Shown in pieces: positions 8,690 to 16,778 of a DNA stretch of 64,000 nucleotides (positions are counted from its first letter, which is position 1; each line of letters begins with the position of its first letter). Origin of the DNA: Hyphomicrobium_A sp963724945 (GTDB lineage Bacteria > Pseudomonadota > Alphaproteobacteria > Rhizobiales > Hyphomicrobiaceae). The notes under the pieces were generated by a model. The model had not been told where the DNA came from. It was given only the letters and a program-made list of their open reading frames with translations, and did not search any database. The stretch covers positions 2,232,001 to 2,296,000 of the forward strand of contig CAVRWL010000003.1 of NCBI GenBank assembly GCA_963724945.1, written 5' to 3'. The position numbers were made by a program, and so were the translations under genes.

Positions 8690-9714
8690 TGACGCCCAAG
8701 CACTTTGCCGCGCTGGCCGCAGCGGCCGCTGTCTGCCTCGCGGCGGCCCTCGTCGTCTACTCGTCGTCCGTTCCCTGGTCGCGCGCCACACCGCACGGCG
8801 CCCCGCTCTTTGCCAACCTGCAGTCCAATCCCCCTCCGAAGCTTGCGCGCATCGAGGTCGAGCAGGGGGGCGACAAGCTCACGCTCGAGCACAAGGGCAA
8901 CAACTGGCTGCTCAAGCAGCACGAGGGATATCCCGCAACGCCGGAGAAGGTGCGCGCCTTTCTTGTCGGTCTGACGGAGGCACAGCTCGTCGAGGCCAAG
9001 ACCAACCGCAAGGACCGCTATCACTTGCTCGCGCTCGAGGACCCGATGAGCAAGGGGGCAAACTCGCGGCTCGTCAAGCTGATCGACGATGACGGCAATG
9101 TCGTCGCCCAGGCGGTGATCGGCAAAAAGCGCAGTGATGCCTTTGGGTCGGGCAAGAGCGGCACCTACGTGCGCCGCCCGGACGAAACGCAGACGTGGCT
9201 TGTCAACACCGAGATCGATGCCGGCACGGGTTTGAGCGATTGGGTCAAGTCCCGGCTGTTCGAGGCGCGCAGCGGCGACATCAAGCACGTCACGGTGCAC
9301 ATGCCCGGCAAGGATGACGTCGACATCGAGCTCGCCGCCAACGGCGTCGAGCACCTCCTGCAGAACATCCCCGACGGCATGAAGGTGAAATACGCCAACT
9401 CGATCGGCGACATCGTCGATGCGGTAGGTTCCTTCGACCTCGACGACGTGAAGAAGCTCGACGCCCCGCCCGCCGCCGACAAGGTAAGCACTGTGACCGT
9501 CGACTTGAAGAGCGGCCTCAGTTGCGTGTTCACGATCCGACCCGACGGCGGTATCGCCTGGCTGACGCTTGCCGCGAGCGGCGAAGGTGATGCCAAGAAG
9601 TCCGCCGATGCCCTGATGGCGCGCACGAAGGGCTGGCAGTTCAGCATCCCGAAAAGCAAGGCCGACGCGATCCTCAAGACCCGAGACGAGCTGTTGGAGA
9701 AGATCGCGTCCTGA
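8689..9714 (+). CDS. DUF4340 protein, last gene of the ABC operon
   Basis: Starts on the ATG that overlaps the stop of the GldG-like gene, with GGGAGGA upstream; a longer in-frame GTG start would run back into that gene. An N-terminal membrane anchor (residues ~6-25) is followed by a periplasmic DUF4340 domain with repeated beta-rich LxxIEVEQGGDKLTLE-type elements. 341 aa. DUF4340 genes regularly close GldA-GldF-GldG operons outside Bacteroidetes, so it is probably a subunit or accessory of this transporter. The substrate is unknown. Confidence 0.88.
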   Translation: MTPKHFAALAAAAAVCLAAALVVYSSSVPWSRATPHGAPLFANLQSNPPPKLARIEVEQGGDKLTLEHKGNNWLLKQHEGYPATPEKVRAFLVGLTEAQLVEAKTNRKDRYHLLALEDPMSKGANSRLVKLIDDDGNVVAQAVIGKKRSDAFGSGKSGTYVRRPDETQTWLVNTEIDAGTGLSDWVKSRLFEARSGDIKHVTVHMPGKDDVDIELAANGVEHLLQNIPDGMKVKYANSIGDIVDAVGSFDLDDVKKLDAPPAADKVSTVTVDLKSGLSCVFTIRPDGGIAWLTLAASGEGDAKKSADALMARTKGWQFSIPKSKADAILKTRDELLEKIAS

Positions 9715-9730
9715 GCCCGGCGGAGGGCGA

Positions 9731-10412
9731 TTACTTTGCCGCAGCCGGCTTTGCGGCTTCGCCCTTCTCGTGCATGGCGATCGTGATGCGGCGTGAGCCG
9801 AGCTGCTCGTCCGACACCCAGTCAAGCGCGCGCTCGAAGACGAGCGGCTCCGGGGCGAGCCGCCAATAGCGGTCGATGAGGTCGGGCTTTGCGGGCTTGG
9901 CGGTCACGAGGCCGAGGGTGAAGCGGAAGTCGCCGGCTTCCTCCGCGAGCTTCGGGAACGGGTTGCCCACGGGATAGAAGCGCACCGTATCGGTGAACGT
10001 CTCGTGCCCGGCGATGGACAGCGGCGCAAACGAGCGGTTGGTGGCGTTGGAATCGACCTGGTGCTCGCCGAGCAGCGCGCTGTAATAGCGCTTCGTCTTG
10101 TGCGTCTTCAAGTTCTCCACGTCGAGGCGCATCGACAAGACGGTGCCGGTGCGCGCCCCGCCGTTGGTGATGGTGATGGGGATTGCGAACAGCTCCACAT
10201 CGCCGCCGTTGTCGCGCGCGTAGTGGATGACGGGCGGCACGAACACCTCGAGCTCGGCGGTCTTGAAGCTCGAACTCATAGAGCGAGAACCCGGAGATGA
10301 CGAGGGCGACGGCCGACAGGATCGTCGCCTGCGTGCCGCCGTAGCCGGCAATCGCAATGCTGGCGATGGCCCCGTCGTCGCGCGGTTGCTGCGGGCCGGT
10401 CGTCATTCCCAT
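9731..10412 (-). pseudogene. Membrane-anchored hypothetical protein, frameshifted near base 10278
   Basis: One gene appears in two frames. The N-terminal part (MGMTTGPQQPRDDG, then a hydrophobic helix ending in ISGFSLYE) is in one frame. The rest (SSFKTAELEVFVPPVIHYAR onward, ending KPAAAK) is in another. Removing one T from GAGTTCGAG near 10278 joins them into about 226 aa with no internal stop. The product would be a single-pass membrane protein with a beta-rich periplasmic domain. It converges with the ABC operon. A single +1 base with clean coding on both sides suggests a sequence error or a very recent mutation. Family unknown. Confidence 0.65.
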
Positions 10413-10582
10413 GCTCGTTCCCCCTGGTTACGCGTTACGCCGAATTGCGCCCATCCACGCCGCCCCATTGCGGCGGCCGCAAGGCATTGACCGGCGCCTG
10501 GTGATCCTTTCCTGCAGCGGCCACGGTGCTCCCCTCCGGCTGCCGCCTGGCCCCCTTGGCAAGCGCACAACGGGCTTCTCAA

Positions 10583-10596
10583 TTGACGTACATCAA
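10583..10596 (+). promoter_or_regulatory. FNR/FixK-type anaerobox
   Basis: TTGAC-GTAC-ATCAA matches the FNR/FixK dimer consensus TTGAY-N4-RTCAA in every fixed position. It lies about 100 bases upstream of the DUF2189 gene, with the start codon downstream on the same strand. Oxygen-responsive activation by an Fnr/FixK-family regulator is an inference; no such regulator is in the window. Confidence 0.6.
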
Positions 10597-10696
10597 GGGA
10601 GCCCCCAGTTTGCTTGGGCACGATGGGTGCAAAAGAAAAAGGTCTCCTCTCCAATAGGGGGCGCGCTTCAGTTCGGATCTAACGGAGGCCCACTCT

Positions 10697-11503
10697 ATGG
10701 AGGCGGATAGTGATTCCCTAAAACGGGGCGTGCGCGCGGGACAGCTCGGCTTTCCCGTGCGCCGTGTGCCCCTCGATGCGCCGTGGGATTGGCTCGGCGC
10801 CGGCTGGCGGGATCTCTGCGCGCTGCCGGTGGCGAGCCTCGCCTATGGCGCGTTCTTCGCCGTTTCGGCCTGGATCGTCATCCTCGTGCTTCTCCAGCTC
10901 GGCGCGCTCCCGCTCATTCCTGTGCTGGCCGCCGGGTTCGTCTTGGTCGCACCGCTTCTGGCGGCAGGGCTCTATGAGATGAGCCGTCGTCTCAAAGAGG
11001 GCGAGCCGGTTACACCACGCGCGGTCTTCGATGCTTGCGCACCGGCCGCGGGCAGGCTCGGGTTCTTTGGTGTGGTTGTGTTCTTTGCCTTCTTCATATG
11101 GGTCGAGCTCGCCTTCCTTCTTCTCTCGCTCTTCCTTGGCGAAGTGGCGCTTCCCGATCCCAGCGAGTTCGTGCACACCCTACTGTTTACAAACGCGGGG
11201 CTCGGCCTCCTTTTTGCTGGAACGATAACGGGGGGATTGCTGGCGGCGATGATATTCGCCGTCTCCAGCGTGGCTGTGCCGTTGCTATTGGTGAAGGACG
11301 TCGATGCCGTCACGGCGATGGCGACCAGCGTGCGGGCGGTAAGCCTCAACGCCGGTGTCATGCTTCTGTGGGCGGCTCTGATCGCAGGCTACATGGTGCT
11401 GGGGTTTGCGACGCTGTTCGTCGGTCTGATCGTCATCTTTCCGCTGCTCGGTCTTGCCACGTGGCACGCATTCCGAAGCCTCGTGGACGTCGACGGCGTG
11501 TGA
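10697..11503 (+). CDS. DUF2189 integral membrane protein
   Basis: 268-aa membrane protein of the DUF2189 family with about six hydrophobic helices and the N-terminal family signature VRRVPLDAPWDWLGAGWRDL. GGAGG precedes the ATG. DUF2189 genes are found near terminal oxidase or denitrification genes in Hyphomicrobiales. The FNR/FixK box upstream fits a role during oxygen limitation, though no oxidase genes are nearby here. Its 5' leader shares two short motifs with the dksA leader 2 kb downstream. It converges with the MoxR gene. Exact function unknown. Confidence 0.85.
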   Translation: MEADSDSLKRGVRAGQLGFPVRRVPLDAPWDWLGAGWRDLCALPVASLAYGAFFAVSAWIVILVLLQLGALPLIPVLAAGFVLVAPLLAAGLYEMSRRLKEGEPVTPRAVFDACAPAAGRLGFFGVVVFFAFFIWVELAFLLLSLFLGEVALPDPSEFVHTLLFTNAGLGLLFAGTITGGLLAAMIFAVSSVAVPLLLVKDVDAVTAMATSVRAVSLNAGVMLLWAALIAGYMVLGFATLFVGLIVIFPLLGLATWHAFRSLVDVDGV

Positions 11504-11518
11504 CCATAGCCCCGCCTA

Positions 11519-12364
11519 TCACTGCCCCTTGCGCCGGCTCATGAAGGCGATGCGCTCGAACAGGTGGACGTCCTGCTCGTTCTTCAAAAGCGCGCCCGCG
11601 AGCGGCGGAATCAATTTGCGGGCGTCCGTCTCGCGCAGCGTCTCGGGCGCGACGTCCTCGTTGAGCAAGAGCTTGATCCAGTCGAGCAGCTCCGAGGTCG
11701 ATGGCTTCTTCTTGAGGCCCGGCACCTCGCGGATCTCATAGAAAATGCGCATCGCCTCGGCCACGAGCCGCCCTTTGAGCCCCGGGAAATGCACGTCGAC
11801 GATCTGCGCCATCGTCTCCGCGTCGGGAAAGCGGATGTAGTGGAAGAAGCAGCGGCGCAGGAAGGCGTCGGGCAGCTCCTTCTCGTTGTTGGAGGTGATG
11901 ATGACGATGGGGCGGCTCTTCGCTTTGATCGTCTCGCCCGTCTCGTAGACGAAGAACTCCATGCGGTCGAGCTCCTGCAACAGATCGTTGGGGAACTCGA
12001 TGTCGGCCTTGTCGATCTCGTCGATCAGAAGCACGGCGCGCTCCTGCATCTGGAACGCCTCCCACATTTTGCCGCGCTTGATGTAGTTGGCAATGTCGTG
12101 GACGCGTGCATCGCCGAGCTGGCTGTCGCGTAGGCGCGAGACCGCGTCGTACTCGTAAAGACCCTGGTGCGCCTTGGTTGTCGATTTGACGTGCCACTCG
12201 ATGATCGGCGCGCTAAGCGCGTCGGCGACCTCCAGCGCGAGCGCGGTCTTGCCTGTGCCCGGCTCGCCTTTGACGAGGAGGGGACGGGACAGCGTGATCG
12301 CCGCGTTGACGGCCACTTTCAGATCGTCGGTGGCGACGTAGCGGGACGTGCCGTCGAACTTCAT
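11519..12364 (-). CDS. MoxR-family AAA+ ATPase
   Basis: 281-aa AAA+ ATPase of the MoxR type. Walker A is GEPGTGKT near residue 32, Walker B VLLIDEIDKAD near 98, sensor-1 VIITSNNEKELPDAF near 142 and the arginine finger FLRRCFFHYI after it. The start MKFDGTSRYVATDDL matches the usual family start and has GGAG 8 bases upstream; an ATG 33 bases farther upstream is possible. MoxR proteins act as chaperones, normally with a von Willebrand (CoxE-like) partner encoded next door. No such partner follows here; the next gene is DUF2189 on the other strand. A much longer frame upstream of the start is only read-through of noncoding DNA. Confidence 0.9.
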   Translation of the reverse strand: MKFDGTSRYVATDDLKVAVNAAITLSRPLLVKGEPGTGKTALALEVADALSAPIIEWHVKSTTKAHQGLYEYDAVSRLRDSQLGDARVHDIANYIKRGKMWEAFQMQERAVLLIDEIDKADIEFPNDLLQELDRMEFFVYETGETIKAKSRPIVIITSNNEKELPDAFLRRCFFHYIRFPDAETMAQIVDVHFPGLKGRLVAEAMRIFYEIREVPGLKKKPSTSELLDWIKLLLNEDVAPETLRETDARKLIPPLAGALLKNEQDVHLFERIAFMSRRKGQ

Positions 12365-12586
12365 GGGCAGGGCTCCAAGAGGCTGGTCTGCAAACATTAG
12401 GGTTAGGCTTCGGCGGCGGGCAAGGCGCGGCCGGCGTGACGTGGCGATGCAACGCAATTGTGACGGGGGCGGCGTGGCGGGGCGACAGCGCTTCCGGCGC
12501 GGCCATGAAAGCGCCGCGATGGTCGTCTCGTGCGATGCACAGATTTCTTTGTGCTCTCCGCCACTTAAGCCTAAGTCGGGAACTCC

Positions 12587-12615
12587 TTGACAGAAGCGCG
12601 CACTCCCTCCAATAG
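12587..12615 (+). promoter_or_regulatory. Possible sigma-70-type promoter of dksA
   Basis: A perfect TTGACA (12587-12592) is followed after 17 bases by CAATAG, a weak -10. It overlaps a motif (12607-12622) shared with the DUF2189 leader. dksA starts about 75 bases downstream. The -35 is convincing, the -10 is not. Confidence 0.35.
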
Positions 12616-12691
12616 GAGGCGCCCAACGTAGCTTGTCGTCGCCGGCGAAGTGGCCGGGCGCTGTCTCTAAGAGCCTCGAGGGAGGCCCACT

Positions 12692-13282
12692 ATGAGCAAG
12701 CGAAACGTCAAGAAGGCTGCTAAGCCCACGACCTCCAAGGCGCGGGTCGCGGGCCGCAAGGCCGTCCCGCGCGCGTCCAAAGTCAAGAGTGCGGCGCCCG
12801 CCAAGGCGAAGCCGGCGGCGAGACGGAAAGTAGCGGGGAAAAAGATGACGGCGCGTGCCAAGGCCTCTTCGATCGTGCTGCCGCCCAACTACCGTCCCTC
12901 CGAGGACGAGCCGTTCATGAACGAGCGCCAGCGTCTCTACTTCCGCCAGAAGCTGCTCACCTGGAAGGAGGAGATCATCCGCCAGACGCGCGAGACGCTC
13001 GCGGGCCTGCACGAGGAATCGATCCAGCACGCCGATCTCGCCGATCGCGCCACCTCCGAGACCGACCGCGCGCTCGAGCTCAGGGCGCGCGACAGGCAGC
13101 GCAAGCTCATCGCCAAGATCGATGCCGCGCTCGCCCGCATCGAGGACGGCTCTTACGGCTACTGCGAGGAGACGGGCGAGCCGATCGGTTTGAAGCGCCT
13201 CGATGCGCGCCCGATCGCCACGCTCTCCGTCGAGGCGCAGGAGCGCCACGAGCGGCGCGAGCGCGTCTACCGCGAGGACTGA
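12692..13282 (+). CDS. dksA: RNA polymerase-binding transcription factor DksA with basic N-terminal tail
   Basis: DksA binds in the RNA polymerase secondary channel and with ppGpp adjusts transcription of stable RNA and amino-acid genes. The conserved part begins near residue 65 (LPPNYRPSEDEPFMNERQ), has the coiled-coil with a DLADRATSE tip (the acidic tip residues are present) and ends in GYCEETGEPIGLKRLDARP. Of the four zinc cysteines only the first is kept, a pattern seen in alphaproteobacterial DksA. The first ~60 residues are rich in Lys, Ala and Pro, like a histone H1 tail, and are longer than in the usual ~140-aa protein. AGGGAGG precedes the ATG. Confidence 0.92.
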   Translation: MSKRNVKKAAKPTTSKARVAGRKAVPRASKVKSAAPAKAKPAARRKVAGKKMTARAKASSIVLPPNYRPSEDEPFMNERQRLYFRQKLLTWKEEIIRQTRETLAGLHEESIQHADLADRATSETDRALELRARDRQRKLIAKIDAALARIEDGSYGYCEETGEPIGLKRLDARPIATLSVEAQERHERRERVYRED

Positions 13283-13397
13283 GCCTCGGGCTGCCGGCCC
13301 CGGCATCGTCCCGCACCGGCACCGTTGTTAAGCGGCTGCTAACCTTATTCGGCGACCCTTCCAGGCAGAGAGTTCGCAAGCTAGGGGAGTTTCGCCC

Positions 13398-13544
13398 ATG
13401 GCCGACCGCCTATCGTGGCTCGCGCTTGTCGCCGCCCTCACCTTCAGCATCGCGGTCGTGATGCTCGGCAACGGCTCCAACGCATCCGAGCCCGGCGCAA
13501 AGCCCGATGCACATCCACTTACGTGCTGTGGGGCGCAACGCTGA
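13398..13544 (+). CDS. Small membrane or exported protein, 48 aa
   Basis: MADRLSWLALVAALTFSIAV starts a hydrophobic helix ending near LGNGSNA. A short polar tail with adjacent cysteines (TCCGAQR) follows. GGGGAG lies 9-10 bases upstream of the ATG. It follows dksA by 115 bases on the same strand. It could be a signal-anchored peptide whose Cys pair faces the periplasm. No known family. Confidence 0.5.
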   Translation: MADRLSWLALVAALTFSIAVVMLGNGSNASEPGAKPDAHPLTCCGAQR

Positions 13545-13567
13545 GCGCCCGCGCGCAGGGCTCAGCT

Positions 13568-16424
13568 TTAGTCCTTCTTCACCGCCTCGCGCGGCGCGCG
13601 CTCCTCCCCTGGCCGCGCGCGTGCGCCCGCCCTCTCGGCGCCGAACGGCTCTTTGCGCAAGCTCTCCAGCTCGCTGAAGTCCTCGTGCCGATGCGGACCG
13701 GCAAGATCGATCCCGTGCGCGCGCAAGGCCTTGACGGCTGCCACCCGCAACGCCGTCTCCAGGCGGCGCCCGCTCGCTCCCGCCGCGATCGCCGCCGATA
13801 GCGAGAACTCCAGCGCGGATTCTCCGACGTTCTCGAAGGCAACCTCCGGCGCCGGCTCCTGGCGCGCTTCGGGGCAGCGGCGCGCGGCCGCGCCAAGCGC
13901 GTTCAGCACCACGTCGGGATCGGCGTTGAGCGCGACGTTGATGCGCACTGAGACGCGCTCGGGCTGCGCGCGCGGCCCGCTCGCGTGACCCACCTGCACG
14001 GCGAAGTAGGGGATGTCCAACCCGGCCGAGCGCAGCGCCTTCACGATCTGCGTGCGCAGCTCGGTCTGCACCTCCAGCGAGCGGTTGATGTCAGGGAGGT
14101 AGACGCGGACGGAGTACTCCATCGCCTGGTCGCCGAGATTGTCGAGGACAACCTGTGGCGGAGGGTGGCGAAGGATCGTGGTGCAGTGCTCGGCGACCTC
14201 TTGCAGCACCGCCTGCGCCAGCTCGGGATCGCAGGCGTAGGACACGCGCACGCTGACGTTGAGGCGTCCGAGCTGGTTGCGGTGCGTGAGGTTCGTCACC
14301 GTCTGCGTTACGAGCTCGGAGTTGGGCACGATCAGACTTCGCGCGGTCGAAGGTCTCGATCTCGGTGGCGCGCACCGAGATGCGCCGCACGTAGCCCTCG
14401 CCTTCCTTGACGGCGATCCAATCCCCGACCTTGATCGGGCGCTCGACCAGCAGCACGAGCCCTGAGACGAAGTTGTTGACGATTCCCTGCAGGCCGAAGC
14501 CGATGCCGACCGAGAGCGCGCCGGCGACGATGGCGAGGCTCGTTATGTCGAAGCCGGCGTAGGCGACGGCGGCCAGCACGGCGACCGCGAAGCCGAGATA
14601 GCCGGCGCCGGTATAGATCGAGTTGGCGAGGCCGGAGTCGAGCCGGGTGCGCGGGAATGCGCGCGCCGTGAGCCAGCGCTGGAACAGTCGCGTCGCCGTC
14701 AACAGGGCCGCGAACAGCACGAGCGCGGAAAGAATGCGCACGAGCGAGACGCGCACGCCTCCGACCTCGAAGCCCGAGAGGCCGGCCCTGAGCGAGCTCA
14801 AGACCTCCGAGCCCGACATGCCCCATGCCATCAGGGTGAGCGGCACGGCGGCGGTGACGAGCAGCAGATTGAGCGCAAGGCGCAGACCCCGCGCAAAAAG
14901 CTGCTCCTTGAGCTCATCGGGTGTCGCGCTCGCCGCAGGCGCCATGGCTTCGGACGTGGCCACCGGCGCGACGATGCGTACCGCGCGGATTGCCAGATGA
15001 AGCAGCGCGATGATCACGAGACCGCTGCCCATCAGCAGCAGCTGGCCTGCGATGAAGCGCGCGAGCGAGACGTAGCCCAGAAGCGCCGCGCCGAGCACGA
15101 GGGCGGCGACGGCGACGAGCAGCGCCTTCAGCCAATAGGGGCGCCAGCGCGCGATGGGTGCGCCGGGCGCGTGCGCCTTCGCTACGAAAGGCGTGTTGAC
15201 GATGAGAAGAACGAGAGCGGCGTAGGCGAGGCTGGCTAGGAACGCCGAGACGATGCTGGCGGAGAGCGGAAGCGACAGGATGACGATCATGCGGCGCAGA
15301 AGCTGATCGAGCGCATAGACGCCGGCGATCGCCTGGACGGCGAGGCAGATCCGGCCGGCGCTCTTATCATCGAGGTCGAAGACCCGCCAGCGCGATCGGT
15401 CGGGTTGCAGCATGGCGCGTGCGAGCGAGGAAACGCCGACGAAGGTCAGGAACGCGACGAATGCCGATTGCGCGAAACGCTCGACCTGCCAGTAGAGCAG
15501 TCCCGTCTCGTCGAGCCCAGCATAGAGCACGCAGGCCGCGCCGACGGCGGGCAGCGCGAAGGCGATCGCCGAGGCAACCGCCGCGGCCGCGCGCTCATAG
15601 AGCGGCGGCGCCGCAGCAGCCGAGGCCGTGCGCCAGGCGAGAAAGACGCGGGCGCACACGGTGCGCAGGCCCGCGTAGGCAAGCGCCGTCGCCGCCAGCA
15701 CGCCGAGCAGGCCGAGCCAGCGCAAGGCGACGATCGACCACCAGTTCCCGGCGATGAAGGCGATCTGCCGGCGCGCGAGATAGAGCTGGTTGGCGGCCGT
15801 TCGCCACACCTCGGGCTGCAGCGGCGTTTGCGTCTGCCACAAGAGGAAGCGGGCGAAGATGCCCTGGCGGACGTGCTGGACGCGACTGATGAGCTGGTTG
15901 GCACGCTCCTCCACGAGCGCCGCCGTCTTGATCGCGCCGTCGATCTGCGCCGCAACCGAGTTGAGGCGGTTGCGCTCGACGACGATCTCGGGTGCCTCCG
16001 GCGGCTGGCCGGCGGTGGGAGGCGCCCCGAGCTTCGCGATCTGCGAGCGCACCTCCTCGAGCCGCGGCTGCAGATCATCGGCTGCGGCCTTGGCCTTCGA
16101 TTGGATCGTCTCGATGCGCGCGCGCAGGGCGGCGAGCTCTTTTTGTACGCCGGGCGCTTCGTCGAGCTCTTTCTCGGCCGCTTCGATCGCGTCGGAGACG
16201 TCGTTGACCGGCTGCAGCAGATCCTCAAGCTTCGGCGCGCGCATCTTCGGCAGCGGCACCTCGATGGCTCTGTCGGGCGCGAGCGCGGGCGCGCTGGGCT
16301 GCGCCGGCGCCGCGCTCTGGGCAGCGTCGCTCTGCGTAGCGGGGGGCGCTGAGCGCGCAGGTGGCGCGAGCGCCAGCGTGCAGCAAAGCGACAGAAGAAC
16401 GATTTGTAGTGATCCGCGGCTCAT
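13568..16424 (-). pseudogene. Large MscS-family mechanosensitive channel with DUF3772 region, frameshifted near 14337
   Basis: About 952 aa when two frames are joined. A signal peptide (MSRGSLQIVLLSLCCTLALA) precedes a periplasmic coiled-coil/DUF3772 region (about residues 30-220). About ten membrane helices follow, then the MscS pore and beta domain with GFGLQGIVNNFVSGLVLLVE and PIKVGDWI, and a cytoplasmic alpha/beta domain. After ETFDRA the frame shifts; deleting one A in GCGAAGTCTG (near 14337) gives ASLIVPNSELVTQTV, the normal MscS continuation. Like KefA/MscK-type channels it would release solutes on hypo-osmotic shock. The single extra base looks like an error, so the gene is probably intact in the cell. 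Confidence 0.85.
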
Positions 16425-16778
16425 GACTGTCCCCGCTCAGATTTGGCACCGATAAGGGCCGGCGGAGCTGTCGCCGCTCTCTCGACGCCGCTGCCGTTTC
16501 GGTTTGGACGCAGCGAATCGGCCCCCCTGTCTTGCGACCAAAAAACGTGGCCGATTGTGAGGCACCGGTTGAGGTTTTTCGGCGGGGACGGACCCCGTCC
16601 ACCCCGCGACCACGCACTTCATGCGATCTTAACCCTAATGATTGAAGTGTTGACAGGCAAAGCGGCGGCACCCAATGGCTTTGCACCGCAGAGGCGCCAT
16701 TTGCCCCTGCAGCCGGGTGCCAGGGTTGCCGGCGTTATGGCGGCCCGTTGTGTGTAATGCGTACAGAGTTGATCCGCC
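16425..16778. other. Intergenic region between the mscS-type gene and cckA
   Basis: Both genes read outwards from here, so it should hold two promoters. A TTGACA at about 16651 is the best -35 candidate toward cckA, with no good -10. A TTAACCC word near 16629 resembles a CtrA half-site (TTAACC), without a second half. No small gene is evident. Confidence 0.35.

Noticed and set aside
6587..8791. Long minus-strand open frame (734 codons) opposite the GldG-like gene
   Set aside because: It is the antisense shadow of a clearly coding gene; its product is Arg/His/Leu-rich low-complexity sequence with no domain.
12365..13306. N-terminal extension of the MoxR gene
   Set aside because: It overlaps dksA in antisense and gives non-homologous sequence; the MKF start with GGAG fits the family.
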